Positions 23,750-35,468 of a stretch of DNA of 64,000 nt are shown here, in pieces (within the stretch, counting starts at the first letter, position 1; every line of letters starts with the position of its first letter). Under the pieces are notes generated by a model. The model saw nothing but the letters and a program-made list of their open reading frames with translations. It did no database searches and was not told the origin of the DNA. The position numbers and the translations under genes were made by a program. Origin of the DNA: Magnolia sinica (Eukaryota > Streptophyta > Magnoliopsida > Magnoliales > Magnoliaceae); NCBI RefSeq assembly GCF_029962835.1, contig NC_080588.1, positions 48,901,001 through 48,965,000 of the forward strand. Direction: 5' to 3'.

Positions 23750-24517
23750 TGTTTCAAACAAGAAACAAATGAATTTGATTTAGGGAATTATCTTATTAGA
23801 ACATAACAAAGAGAGAATACATAGAACAATCATTGTATTAACAATACTAAGTTCATTTACATCCTCTAATATCCCTTAATTCTAAGATAGATTATTTGAA
23901 ATACATAAATTGACAAAGTTCAAATGTCGAATCTTGAATTCGGCAACATTTCGACTTGTGCTTCAGTCATCTCCTTAGGAAGAATGTTGTGCGGTTTTGA
24001 TCATTCGATCTTTTCCCTTTACGAGCTTATCCCTTATACAAAAGGAGAGCTTAGAGCGATGAAGATCGAACCGAGTGATTTTGGCAGAACCTTGGCCCCT
24101 TTCATTATTGGCCATACAATAGCCTGGCTGCCCGGCCCGTGCAACTAATAACTACTCTCCCTCTCACCTTTAGTCTTCCTCCAGAGTTCTGCTCTTCTTT
24201 CGAAATTCTTCTCTTCTTTAAATGAGAGGGGGAGTGGGGTATTTATAGGCCTTCACACATGCGAACCCTCGATCTTTGAGCCATGGGACCCACCTTGCAC
24301 CAGATCTGACTGTCCATAACAATCTGCCTCTGATCTTGGTTGCGCAACTTGCGCAATGGAGGAAGTCGATTGCGCGGCCCGCGCTACTAATTACTGGTTA
24401 CGCGACCTGCGCAACTACTGAACAAGATACTTGATTTTCTTCTTTCTTCTTCATTTCTCCAACTCTCTTTTGATCTTCTACATTTCAATCTTTCTTCATT
24501 ATTTTTATGCTCCGACA
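23750..24517 (-). repeat. Tat element 5' LTR
   Basis: The plus strand begins TGTTTCAAACAAGAAAC and ends TATGCTCCGACA (768 bp), pairing with 10316-11085. On the minus strand the U3 runs from 24517 to the TATA box at 24241-24250 and holds GCGCAA motifs near 24340-24415. AATTT follows at 24518. Confidence 0.92.
24241..24250 (-). promoter_or_regulatory. LTR TATA box of the Tat element
   Basis: The minus strand reads GCCTATAAATACC, a good TATA box placed about 270 bases into the 5' LTR. The same box is in the 3' LTR near 10804-10813. Confidence 0.6.
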
Positions 24518-24860
24518 AATTTCACAAATTATCATTTCCTAAACATGTTTTTAACTTGAAAATTTAAAAATTTTCACAAGTTTTGCTCAAAACTAAGAAA
24601 ATACTAATTAGTTTACCTAATCCACAACCCCCAACCTAAAACCTACATTCTCCTCAATGTAAAAGATATGAGTATGCAATGCAATTGAGACAATGAAAAG
24701 AAAATAGTAGTGATGGAAAGATAGTACCTAAAGAAGGTGAATTGTAGCTCTTCCAAAGTTCTCAATGTGAAGATGAGTTAGCACAACGACTAAATAAACT
24801 GAAAGTAAACTATCCTAGTCCTAAATCCTATGAAAACAATAAACTTAACTACACCTCCAT
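24518..24860 (-). other. Athila 3' internal non-coding region, right part
   Basis: This AT-rich sequence continues the Athila element beyond the nested Tat insertion and leads into the end of the Athila integrase. No coding signal was seen. Confidence 0.55.
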
Positions 24861-25808
24861 CAGATTAGGAGATCCATCGTGGTACACAAGATTAATCCGA
24901 GGTATGGACATGTCCTCTGAATCAAACTTCTCAACAAATGACTTTAAACGATGTCCATTTACTTTAAAAGCATTGCCATTGTTTGGATTCTTTATCTCAA
25001 CGGTCCTATATAGATAGACATTAGTAACAGTGAAGGAGTCGATCCTACGAGATCAGAGTTTACCCGGAAAAAGATGTAATCAGGAATTGTACAAAAGGAC
25101 TTTTTAACTAGTCAAGAATGATTTTCGAATGATGTTCTTGTTATGGAACACCTTCATCATGTCCTTGTAAATTCTTGATTTCTCGTATGCGTCATTCTGG
25201 ATTTCCTCAAGTTCATTTAACTGAAGTTTGCGTAGCGAGCCAGCGTTGTCCAGGTTAAAATTCAGGTTTTTGATAGCCCAGTAGACCCTGTGTTCCAATT
25301 CCACAGGTAAGTGGCAAGCTTTCTCATAGACAAGTCTAAAGGGAGACATTCCAATTGGGGTCTTGAAGATAGTACGATAGGCCCATAAAGCATCGGTTAA
25401 GCGGATCGACTAATCCTTGTGATCAAGGTTAACCGTTTTCTCCGGAATGTGTTTAATTTTCCTGTTAGAAATCTCAGCTTGACCACTTGTCTGCTGGTGG
25501 TATGGAGTACCCACCTTATGAGAGATGTCATATTTCTTCATTAAGTTTTCAAATAGCCTATTACAGAAGTGTGAACCTCCATCACTAATGATGTCCTGAG
25601 GCGTTTCGAACTGGGAAAGAATGTTTTCTTTTAAGAATCTAATGACCGTTCGATGGTCATTGTTCCGACACGGGATCGCTTCGACCCATTTAGTGACATA
25701 GTCTACTGCTAGTAAAATGTATAAATTTCTAAAGGATTGGGGAATGGCCCCATTTAAGGATTCGGATGCATAATATTTCAATGGGAAAACACTCCCAATT
25801 TTTGACAA
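24861..25808 (-). pseudogene. Athila integrase
   Basis: On the minus strand, 25410-25808 gives the catalytic core: LLAVDYVTKWVEAIPC, DIISDGGSHFCNRLFENLMK and TSGQAEISNRKIKHI, so all three acidic residues of the DDE triad are visible. The frame stops once near 25408, then 25104-25349 continues with [20 protein letters not shown] and the C-terminal helix. The last part near 24870-25080 ends with GNAFKVNGHRLKSF and more stops. In a live element this joins cDNA to the genome. The core is surprisingly intact for so broken an element, but the polyprotein cannot be made. Confidence 0.9.
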
Positions 25809-26545
25809 TGCTCACAAGCTTTACAGAACTCATGAGTGTCCTTGAACATAGTAGGCCAATAGAAGCCGCACTGCAAGATTTTGGCCGTGGTCTTTTTAGT
25901 AGAAAAATGACCACCACAGACATGAGAGTGACAGAATGAGATGACACTTTGGCTTTCATTGTCTGGCACACATCTCCTTAGAATTTGGTCTGGATAATAT
26001 TTAAATAAATATGGGTCATCCCATAAGAACTTACGAACCTCGCGAAGAATTTTTTTTCTTATCTTGCGTAGTCCAATGTGTTGGCGTGAAACCTGTGACC
26101 AGATAATTAACAATATCAGCAAACCAAGGTAAGTGGGAGAATTTGAACAGTTGTTTATCAGGGAACATGTTATTAATGGGTGCCGTCTCAAGGGGATTAG
26201 GAAGATCAAGCCTTGAAAGATGGTCAACCACCACGTTTTCTACTTATTTTTTATCTTTTATTTCTAAATCAAATTCCTGAATTAGAAGAATTCATCTTAT
26301 CAAGTGAGGCTTAGCATCGTTCTTAGAAAGAAGATACTTGAACGCCGCATGATCCGTGTGGATGATGATCTTAGATCCAATCAAGTAGGATCTAAATTTA
26401 TCCAAAACGAACACTACGACCAAGAGTTCATTTTATGTAGTATCGTAGTTCATTTGGACAGAGTTTAGAGTTCTACTTGCATAATGAATAACGTAGGGCT
26501 TCTTGTCTTTTCTCTAGCCTAACACTGCCCCAATAGCATATCGGA
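25728..26545. repeat. Athila pol direct duplication, first copy
   Basis: This is nearly identical (about 96% in the first 225 bases compared) to 29745-30560, offset 4017. It covers the integrase N-terminal zinc region (GGHFSTKKTTAKILQCGFYW, then CKACEHCQKLGVFSH) and the end of RNase H on the minus strand. The match becomes poor after about 26545. Confidence 0.85.
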
Positions 26546-26667
26546 ATCGCATATCTGAAATGAGTCCAATCGGTCGTGAATTGGTGTATGATAAATCCAT
26601 TGACTTGTAAAGTTTACGATTGTCGACCATTTATGGACTCTTTTGAACTTCATACAAGGATTGAGGC
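25809..26667 (-). pseudogene. Athila RNase H and integrase N-terminus, first copy
   Basis: The minus-strand frame 25778-26227 reads from the RNase H/integrase linker into the HHCC zinc region (HVCGGHFSTKKTTAKI, KACEHCQKLGVF). Upstream, 26240-26530 gives broken RNase H with TLNSVQ-like and [16 protein letters not shown] segments. Beyond 26545 the Athila match decays, and an LTR-like block starts at 26668. Stops interrupt it at several places. It is joined to the integrase core at 25808 in correct order, so this is the original arm, with 29745-30721 as its repeat. Confidence 0.8.
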
Positions 26668-27984
26668 TGTCACGCCCAAACTCGGAACCGATAAAAATTC
26701 GATCCATGCGCCTAACTCTAGTGCCGACCATCCGTCACCAGCGTCATTCGCGAGTGCCAGTCCTGGATGCATACAAGCTTAGGATTTTCAACTCGTTTGA
26801 TTCGTAAAAGCAGTAAAGTGCTATCTCACAATACATTTCACTCATCGAAACTACCATCACATTTTCACATCAATCAAAAATTAGCAAGTATCCATGAGCC
26901 TACAAGGGTTCAAATCAGGATGAATAGACCATAACGTCAAAGTGCATGACCCAAGCCATCAGCAACTGCGAAATCACGCAATTTCCAAGATGCATAATCT
27001 TTGGAAACTTAAGGTGTGAAATGATGCTAAGGTGAAATCGAGCGATTCGATCAATGGGAACTCGATAATCCAAAGCATACCATTAGCCTCAGCCTGCGGT
27101 CTAAGAATGACGTCGCCTACAAGGCCGTATGCATGCGAAATGCAGCCCAAGCATCAATCCTCATGCTAAGTCATATCAATCATTGTCAAAATCGGAATAC
27201 CAGGTCTAGCTACATCCGGCATTGCCGCCCAAATGCGCGGCAATAAGGTAGTGAAATAGACCATCTATCCGCCTCCAATCGCTCTGTCTAGCGGCCATTC
27301 TCGAGTCGCTCCTAGCATTACCCCTGATACTCTCGAGGGTTAAGGCCGCACCCCCTTCCAACCGACCACGACAGTGGAAAGCGTGACCTCTCGTAATCGG
27401 CACTCGGCGCTCATGCATCCATCTCGGTCTAGACGTTGGAGCAACCTCTGGTACCATAAGGGTTTAGGGACTTTCACCCGAGTGGGATATCTATCGCACC
27501 CCATGTAGATCAGTATTTCCGGTATCCAATCCCGCCAACCACGATTCGCTCATGGAGGCTACGGCCCTGATGTCGTCAGGGCGTACAGAACCATATCACA
27601 CAATGCGAATGCATGAATCACACTATCCGTCATGCAGCAATCCTGCGCGTATCGTGCGCTCATGTAGGGCAACACCCCCTGTACGGGAGCCCCTAAACCA
27701 TCTGCCCGAAGGCCTATGCTATGATCAGTCATTTCTCATATCAAGCATACGTATGATGCATATGATTATGAATCATGGAATTAAACATGTTATATGGGAT
27801 GGATGATAATCATAACAAAGATGGGCCTAGACGGCCTACACATCAAACGTACGAGCCTAACAATAGGCCCTAGGGAAAGTCATAATGCGGACATTTAACC
27901 ACACTATACTTGCAATGTGGACGTCAAACCAACATTGCTCCCAAGGCACGACTGATACAAATATCATTACATAAATTATGTTGG

Positions 27985-28372
27985 GATCACACATTGCAAT
28001 GGACCTTAGGTACATCCCATTGGGCTTTAAATACATCAAATGGGCCAAATCACATGGGCCTTATATTCATTAAGTGGGCCACATCAATGGGCCGCACCAA
28101 TGGGCCTTATGTCCATTGCAATGGGCTATAACCCGTGGGCCTTAGAATGCATTAAATGGGCCTAATTTTATGGGCCGTTTGTGTATCAAAATGGGCCTCG
28201 CCAATTGGGCCCCATATGTACGTCAAATGGGCCTAAACCCATTGGCCCCAAAACACTTTTAATGGGCCATAACCCATGGGCCCCTAATACATCTATGGGC
28301 CTCGACCCATGGGCCTTACATCTATATCAAGGTGGCCTTAATCACAGGCCACAAGCAACTGAGGTGGGCCTC
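27985..28372. repeat. TGGGCC array
   Basis: Around 20 copies of (A)TGGGCC or its close variants lie in under 400 bases, spaced 12-30 bases apart, for example AAATGGGCC, CCATGGGCC and AGTGGGCC. TGGGCC/GGCCCA is the plant site II (TCP-binding) core, so the array could bind such factors. It could equally be a decayed minisatellite. Confidence 0.7.
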
Positions 28373-28386
28373 CCACCAATATTATA

Positions 28387-28555
28387 TTAAATATGATATA
28401 ATATAATATATATACATATATATATATATATATACATATGATATTATATCTAATATAATATAATATATATATATATATAAATATATATAAATATATAAAT
28501 ATACATACACACCACACACGCACGCACGCACACACACACGCACGCACACACATTA
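28387..28555. repeat. AT-rich and CACG microsatellites
   Basis: (TA)n and ATATAA runs at 28387-28505 pass directly into CACACACG-type repeats to about 28555. The long minus-strand frames here are low-complexity artefacts. Confidence 0.85.
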
Positions 28556-29744
28556 CAGTGGGCACCACGCATCACAGTGGGCTCCACGTCCACCGTCCAG
28601 GTGGACGGTGAAACACATACATCACTGTGGGCTCCATGTGGGGCCCACCACAATGTTTCTATGCCATCCAACCCGATGGCCACTTGGGCCTAGATGAAGG
28701 GTGAAAACAAATCTCACCGATCCAAAGCTTCGTGGACCACCAAAGGGATTTCAAAGGTGCAGTCTAATCCCCACTAGTTTCCATGCTACGTGTAGGTGAC
28801 ATCACCTGAAAGTCTTGGATCAAAGCTGATTTTAAAGGGTGGAGTTACCTTTCAGTCAGGTAGTGGCCCACCCAATGAACGGTTTAGATAAGCATATAAA
28901 CATCAAGGTGGGGCCCTACTGGCCGACCGTCAACGCAGCATGCTCAGGCAGCAACAGGCTCTGCCTGCTCTGACACAGCAGCAATGGCTGCATGTTGCTT
29001 ATTTATTCTTTTAATTTTTTTCTGATTTCCCACGGTTTTCGCAGGTGGGGTCCACATTTTTACAATCCACACCGTCCAATGGCATCCCATGGCTCAGCAC
29101 GAGCAAAATAAGTCCAATATCGGACATATTTTGGCGTATAGAAAATCAGGAGAGGTTTCAATGGTGAAAACCGCCATTTGGTATGGTATGGCCCGCCAAG
29201 ACCTCGGGTTGACACCATCCTTTGGTTCAACGCCTAAAAGAAGGATGGGAACGGAATGGGCGGCATGGATTGAAGACATGCATCAAGATGGAGCCTACAC
29301 AAGTGGACCACCCCCCTTGCAAGCTAAAATTTGCATTTTTTTTTTCAAAAATGTCCAGCGTCTCTGGATGCTGGACCCTTGCAAATATATTAGAGGTGGG
29401 CCCTGCTTAGGTGGGCCACCTCATGGAGAATGGTGTGGATACTACACACAAAGTGGGCCCCACTTGTAGGTGATTTGGATGGAATACATACCCTGTGGTG
29501 GGGTCCATTCAAGTGGGCCATACAATCTCATTATCATCACAAAAATAAAATAAAATAAAATAAAATATAAAAAAGGAGAGAGATAGAGAGAGATAGAGTG
29601 GGACCCGCGTGATGGAGGGACCCCGACACTATGGGCCCTCCCTTGCACCAAATCATACATCAAGTGGGTCCCATTACATGTGGATCCATGAAATCGAAAT
29701 CCAACGGTTGAGATCCCTTCTCCACTAAGATAGAAGGTATAGAT

Positions 29745-30560
29745 CTAAAGGATTGGGGAATGGCCCCATTTAAGGATTCGGATGCATAATATTTCAATGG
29801 GAAAACACTCCCAATTTTTGACAATGCTCACAAGCTTTACAGAACTCATGAGTGTCCTTGAACATAGTAGGCCAATAGAAGCCGCACTGAAGGATTTTGG
29901 CCGTGGTCTTTTTAGCAAAAAAGTGACCACCACAGGCATAAGAGTGACAGAAGGAGATGACACTTTGGCTTTCATTGTCTGGCACACATCTTCCTAGAAT
30001 TTGGTCTGGGCAATATTTAAATAAATATAGGTCATCCCATAAGAACTTACAAACCTCGCGAAGAATTTTTTTTCTTATCGCGTAGTCCAATGTGTTGGCG
30101 TGAAACCTGTGACCAGATAATTAACAATATCAGCAAACCAAGGTAAGTGGGAGAATTTAAACAGTTGTTTATTAGGGAACATGTCATTAATAGGTGTCGT
30201 CTCAAGGGGATTAGGAAGATCAAGCCTTGAAAGATGGTCAACCACCACGTTTTCTACTTATTTTTTATCTTTTATTTCTAAATCAAATTCCTGAATTAGA
30301 AGAATCCATCTTATCAAGCGAGGCTTAGCATCGTTCTTAGAAAGAAGATACTTGAACGCCGCATGATCCGTGCGGATGATGATCTTAGATCCAATCAAGT
30401 AGGATCTAAATATATCCAAAACGAACACTACGGCCAAGAGTTCATTTTATGTAGTATAGTAGTTTATTTGGGCAGAGTTTAGAGTTCTACTTGCATAATG
30501 AATAACGTAGGGCTTCTTGTCTTTTCTCTAGCCTAACATTGCCCCAATAGCATAGTCAGA
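29745..30560. repeat. Athila pol direct duplication, second copy
   Basis: This copy starts TCTAAAGGATTGGGGAATGG exactly as at 25728 and runs through the same integrase zinc region and RNase H end. Confidence 0.85.
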
Positions 30561-30721
30561 TGTATCGCATATGATCTTGAAATGGATGTTCCAATCGGGT
30601 GGCTGCATGATGGGTGTAGTAGATAACATGCCCTTGAGCTTAGTAAAAGCTTTCTGGCATTGCTCAGTCCACTCTTATGGTACATCCTTTTGAAGCAGAT
30701 TGCATAAAGGATGAGAGACGT
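29745..30721 (-). pseudogene. Athila RNase H and integrase N-terminus, second copy
   Basis: Minus-strand frames 29794-30090 (CGGHFFAKKTTAKILQCGFY, CKACEHCQKLG) and 30047-30241 (linker) repeat the first copy. RNase H continues through 30250-30560 with the same broken [16 protein letters not shown] segment. It then reads on through CQKAFTKLKGMLSTTPIMQP (30600-30660) and ends at CNLLQKDVP (near 30690), where a solo LTR begins. After that LTR the RT continues at 31953, so this copy, unlike the first, stays in register with the upstream RT. Confidence 0.8.
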
Positions 30722-31952
30722 TGTCACGCCCCAAACTCGGAAACCGGACTCACAAAATTCGTCTAGAAGGCACCTCAGTAACCCATTGGTCGGTATCATT
30801 CCATCCTGGATTCAGGGATTAAATGTATTCTAAAACAAACCAAACAACCAAAAACACCAAAATCATAAGTCATCTTAATCAAAAACTTTAGTGAGAGATC
30901 TCCGAAAGGGGCCAATCTCAAAAACTCCAAAAATCAATATGGCCCCTCATCTCATAATCCAACTCCAAGTAGGGCGTCATAAGCTATGGAACTTGAGGGG
31001 GTGAAAGGAGCAGGTAAATGGTTTCGATTCAGTAATCAACATTGAGTCCAAAATCCTTAGGATAAGGCATGCGTCAAAGATGTCGCACAAGGCAGATCAA
31101 TGAACCCAGATCAAATCTATCAATCACATTCAACAATTCAATGGATATCAGGTTGCATCAGGGATTGCGCCCCTCGCATAAGGTGATAACCTACTATCGT
31201 GGGAATGGGCCGCTCCAATGGACCCATCCCGATCCTCCTAGATTACCCCTTATTGGGTAGCCGCACCCCCTCAAACGACGACAAGAAAGGCAATGCCGAA
31301 TCGGCACAGGGCTCTATCACTGCAGAGTGGAGATGGTACCTAGGGTTTGCGTGACAGATACTATGCCCCATTAGACAAATGTATAATCGCAACAAAGTTG
31401 AGGTCGGCGTGCTAGGGGTCAAACATTAAATCAATGTGACTCTATCAAGATCTGGCGTATCTCGCATGAGGCAACACCCGCGGCCAACCCCAGCTTATAG
31501 ATAATGGGAAAAGGCGCAATCAAGCCGAAAGTTACTAGAACATCCAGAATAATTGGTAGCTGCCTGGTAAGAAACTTTTTGACTTTTGGGGCTTGCTTGG
31601 GAAAGGGTGAAAGTTGATGTGTACTTGACATGATGGGATTGATGGGATTGATTGATTGATGTGACACCTTGAAGAGATTCTCTCAAGATTCGCACGCGCG
31701 GCGTTTCCTCGCACCGAACGCTGGCCCACAACTCCCAACCAGAGCATCGCATTAGCGCGCGAGTCGCGGCATCGGAACCGCGGCGACGACGCGATCGCTA
31801 AGGTATAAGCCCTGCGTTGAGTCGACTCAGGTTGACGGCACGAGAATACAGGTCACGCGCAAATACCGATTAAGGGTCGAAGGTTGCCGAAATTCGACCG
31901 GGAAGACCGCGGAAGCCTATGGAACGGTACGGTCTAGGATACGAGGCTTACA
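30722..31952 (-). mobile_element. Solo LTR (chromovirus-type family) with perfect TSD
   Basis: This 1231-bp insertion reads TGTAAGCCTCGTATCCTAGA at its minus-strand start and ends GTTTGGGGCGTGACA. GACGT stands on both sides (30717-30721 and 31953-31957). The Athila RT reads continuously from one flank into the other when a single GACGT is kept, which fixes the borders. A lone LTR with no internal region is the product of recombination between two LTRs. It is the same family as 4212-5259. Confidence 0.88.
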
Positions 31953-33060
31953 GACGTGATTAAATTTCTGTATGAATCGTCTGTAAAATTCGGCGTGTCT
32001 TAAGAAGGATCACACGTCTCGTATGCTCTTAGGTGGATGTAGGTTAGAGATAAGATCAATTTTAGCCTTATCTACCTCAATTCCCTTGGATGAGATGATA
32101 TGTCCAAGAACAATTCCCTTACGAACCATGAAATGACACTTCTCCTAATTTAATATCAAATTTTTTTCCTCACATCGCTTCAGCACATTTTTCAGATTTC
32201 CAAACACTCGCTGAATGATGGAGCAAAGACAAAGAAGTCTTCCATGAAAACCTCTAAATATTGCCCCATCATGTCAGAAAATATACTCAACATGCATCAC
32301 TAAAAGGTAGTGGGGGCATTACACAGTACGAATGGCATCCTTCCGTAAGAAAAGGTGCCAAAGGGGCATGTGAATGTTAGTCTTTTCTTGAACTTCAAAG
32401 GCTATTTCTATTTGATTGTAGTCCGAATATCCGTCAAGGAAGTAATAGTAAGAGTAATCAGCTAGCCTTTCTAAGATTTGATCAATGAAGGGCAAAGAAA
32501 AGTGGTCCTTCCTCGTGACGGTATTCAATTTTTTGTAGTCAATGCACATTCTCCAACCAGTAGTAACTCTAGTTGGCATAAGTTCATTGTTGGTATTGGC
32601 TACGATGGTAATTCAGGACTTCTTACGAACCACTTGAGTTAGACTCACCCATTAGCTATCGGATATGGGGTATATGATACCCACATCCAACAACTTAAGT
32701 ACCTCGACCCTTGCCACTTCCTTTATGTTTAGATTTAATCAGCATTGTGATTGTTAAGGGGTTTTCACATTATCCTCAAGATGAATGCGGTGAGTATAAA
32801 TCAAATGGTCAATTCCCTTGAGGTCCGCAATCGACCATCTAAGGGTTCCTTTATACTCAACAAGAGTAGAGATAAGCATACTCTCCTGTTCTTGCTCAAG
32901 GTGGGAAGAAATTACTACCAGGTATGCCTCATCTTGACCTAAATAGACATATTTAAGATGAAAGGGCAAAGGTTTTAGGTTAAGATTCGGCGCTTTGAGG
33001 CTAAATGATAAAGGCACTACATTAGTTTGAGGTAATTCTTTAAAATGTGGCATCCATCAG
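31953..33060 (-). pseudogene. Athila reverse transcriptase
   Basis: The minus-strand RT starts in the segment at 32754-33053 (SWSIADLKGIDHLIYTH-type entry). It continues at 32319-32579 with VTTGWRMCIDYKKLNTVTRK, ITRKDHFSLPFIDQILERLA-like text and FLDGYSDYNQIEIAF carrying the first catalytic Asp. Near 32235-32260 the active-site box reads FMEDFFVF, with Glu where the first Asp of the usual x-x-D-D box is expected. Further on, GIVLGHIISSKGIEVDKAKI (32050-32110) and the FYRRFI segment (31970-32000) follow. At least six stops disrupt it. Confidence 0.9.
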
Positions 33061-33620
33061 TTAACTTTAAGTATTGGCGTAGCATCAAGCATGACATCCA
33101 TCTCCTTAATCGTGTTATCATCTAAATCAAGGGAGTGGGCCAAGCACGTCTCTAGAGTGTCAGAGTATAGAGTCAATAGTGTTTTATCTTCCATGAAAGA
33201 ATCGATCATGTTAATGTCATGGGTATTTTCATCATCCTCTAACTGTTTGCTCATATTGAAAAAGATGTTGAGCTCCAATATCATATTTTCAAAAGATAGA
33301 TTCATAATCTCATTACTACAATTAATGATAGCATTTGATGTAGCATGGAATGGACAACCAAGAATGACGGGTATATGAGTGCTCACATCTATGATGGGTT
33401 AAGTATCCAGAATTTATCAACCTGGACCGTAGAATTTATTAACTTGGACCAACACATCCTCGATCATCCCTCTCGGTACACGAATCAATCAATCAGCAAG
33501 TTGTAATGTGGTCCAGGTGGGTTTTAATTCATCAAGACCCAGTTATTCGTTGACTAAGGAATCGGATTTACGCTTGCCCCCAAGTCAAGAAGTACATGCT
33601 CAATCTGGTAATTCCCAATT
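33061..33620 (-). pseudogene. Athila protease and protease-RT linker
   Basis: Near 33565-33610 the minus strand reads QIEHVLLDLGASVNPIP, with the D-L-G-A-S active-site motif of the aspartic protease, soon followed by a stop. The clean frame 33057-33386 is the following linker, STHIPVILGCPFHATSNAII with LEDDENTHDINMIDSF. The protease would cleave Gag-Pol in particles. Its order (gag, protease, RT, RNase H, integrase) is as in Ty3/gypsy. Confidence 0.82.
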
Positions 33621-35100
33621 ACACAAGTGATGGTCAGGCTACCAGGATCTTTGTATTTTTGTGGCACATCTTGCTGGAGGATTACACTCACTTTTTCTGT
33701 CAAAAAGATTTTCTTCTGTATGTTTTACCGTCTTTTGGTAGTGCATAGATCTTTCAAAATTTTAGCATATAAAGGGATTTGTTTAACGACATCCAATAGA
33801 GGGATGTTGACCTTCACATGTTTAAGCACCTTTAGAATATTCTAAGAATTAGAAAGAGGTTTTGGTACAATCAACCGCTGGGGGAATGGCGCAATCGGCT
33901 TACTTTGAGGTTTCGGTTCCAACCGTTGTAGGGCATTACTAGGTCTATCATTCTCAATTTCTTCTGGGTCCTTATGCTTTTCAGCCCTTATTGGAATAAA
34001 TTTGTCAATTTTCTTTCCACTCTTAAGAGTGGTGATAGACTTGGCTTACTCCATTTGATTTAATGAACTTGAGTCACTAATTTCACATTGTGGTTTTGGA
34101 TTGGGGAGGGGTTGGGCTAGAAGCATGCCTTTCTCCCCACTCGTAAGTGTGACTCAATCCTTTGAATGGACGATGCAAATATTCTCATTGTTGTTTTGAG
34201 ATCTTGGAATGCTTACACCATATTCTGGTTGAATAGCTCTTGATTTTGGATGAATTTTTTAACTGTATCTTATTGAGGCCTCTTGTAATATAAGAATTAC
34301 GTAAGGGCCTCTTGAGGGTTAGTCGTTTGTCCATTCCTCCAATTAAAATTTGAATGGTTCCTCCAGCTAAAGTTGTATGTGTTTGAGGTGGGTCCTTTAA
34401 AAGGTCTTTGGTAATTGTTCATGGCATTTGATTGCTCATTCAATATCTCTTAAAAAGCAGGAATTGTTGTGCAATTTTCAGTGGTATATATGTTGCGAGC
34501 ATAAATACCACAAACAACTTCCGTAGCCTTGTCGGATTTGATAAATATAGCCTTCTTAAGTTCCATGGCCTCACCTTTTCTTATGAGATTGACCACTCTT
34601 GCACTCATATCATCTTCCTCTTTTAGAATATAAATTCCTCCCCTTTCCTTTGATTGAGTAGGCTTAAAAGTGGTGAGTCTTGGAGAGGTGTTCCATGATT
34701 GCGTGTTTTCTGCTAATTAATCAAGGTAATCTCATGCATCATCGGCCTCTTTATTCATAAATTCACCATTACACATCATCTTTACGAACTAGCGCATTGG
34801 TGAAGTTAATCTGTTATAGAAAAAGCTTATTATTCGTCATACTTCGTACCCATGATGTGGACAGGAATTCGTGAGATCTTTGAACCTTTCCCAGCATTGG
34901 AAGAAGGTCTCTTCCTCTTTTTAGGCAAAGTTCATGATTACCTTTCTTAAAGTGTTAGTTTTGTGAAATGGGAAAAACTTTTTGAGAAATCCTAAGTCAT
35001 CTCGGCTTTAAGGAGTGCATCCACGTCTTAGCCTTCTCTTTCAATGAAAAAGGAAACAATTTAAGTCGCACTGTGTCCTCAGACACGTTTAGAAAGTGTA
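33621..35100 (-). pseudogene. Athila gag, main part
   Basis: On the minus strand from 35095 the frame reads FLNVSEDTVRLKLFPFSLKE followed by KAKTWMHSL, a recognisable Athila capsid segment. Further pieces run down to 33850 with many stops (for example around SQNNNENICIVHSKD near 34170-34210). The N-terminal piece of the same gag lies at 36629-36850 on the other side of the hAT-like insertion. No functional product is possible. Confidence 0.8.
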
Positions 35101-35468
35101 GTGTAGCTAGGGGTGTACATCGAGCCGAACCGAGTCAAGCTAGGCTCAGCTCGGCTCGGTCACCAGGCACACCCAGCTCGAACTCAGCTCAGCTCGATGA
35201 CCGAGCCAGCATGTCTAGCTCGGCTCAGGTTAGTTAGCAATCGGACTAGTTCAAACCAAGTTCGAGCCAATTTTGAGCTTTTGAGCCGAGTTCGAGCTCA
35301 AGCATTCGAGCTGTGTTTGAGTACGTTTTTCGAGCTGAGTTTAAGCTAGTTTCAAGCTTTTGAGCTTTCGAGCCAAGTTCGAGTTAGTTTTTCGAGCTGA
35401 GTTTCGAGCTTTCAAATTTGAGGTGGTGTATGTGTGAATGAAATGAAAAGAATATGTACTTGTCCTAC

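Larger units (their letters stand above)
10316..24517 (-). mobile_element. Tat-lineage Ty3/gypsy retrotransposon, full length, nested
   Basis: This 14.2-kb element has LTRs at 10316-11085 and 23750-24517 with TG...CA ends, flanked by AATTC and AATTT. On the minus strand it runs 5' LTR, primer-binding-like site, gag, protease, RT, two RNase H domains and integrase; then an antisense PMD gene; then the 3' LTR. Two RNase H domains and extra ORFs before the 3' LTR are known for the Tat/Ogre/Retand lineage. The two LTRs differ at roughly one position in ten in the part compared by eye, so the insertion is old. Every coding domain has stops or frameshifts. The host sequence is Athila 3' internal DNA. 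Confidence 0.9.
26668..29742 (-). repeat. LTR-like block of the TGTCACGCCC family
   Basis: The plus strand begins TGTCACGCCCAAACTCGG, as does the solo LTR at 30722; further shared phrases (GCCGCACCCCC, AATCGGCAC) occur near 27340-27400 and 31260-31300. Near 29400-29720 the minus strand shares AATGGGACCCACTTGATGTA and GGCGGGGTCCCTCC-like runs with the LTR at 4212-5259. The family's other terminus is absent at 29742. At about 3 kb it is much longer than the solo LTR, probably through internal insertions such as the GGGCC array and AT tracts. No gene is credible in it. Confidence 0.5.

Noticed and set aside
27985..28372. CRISPR-like array
   Set aside because: Spacing is irregular and the repeat only 6-9 bases long; plant nuclear context.
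29089..29469. 126-codon plus-strand frame
   Set aside because: It lies within repetitive GGGCCCAC sequence and shows no recognisable domain.
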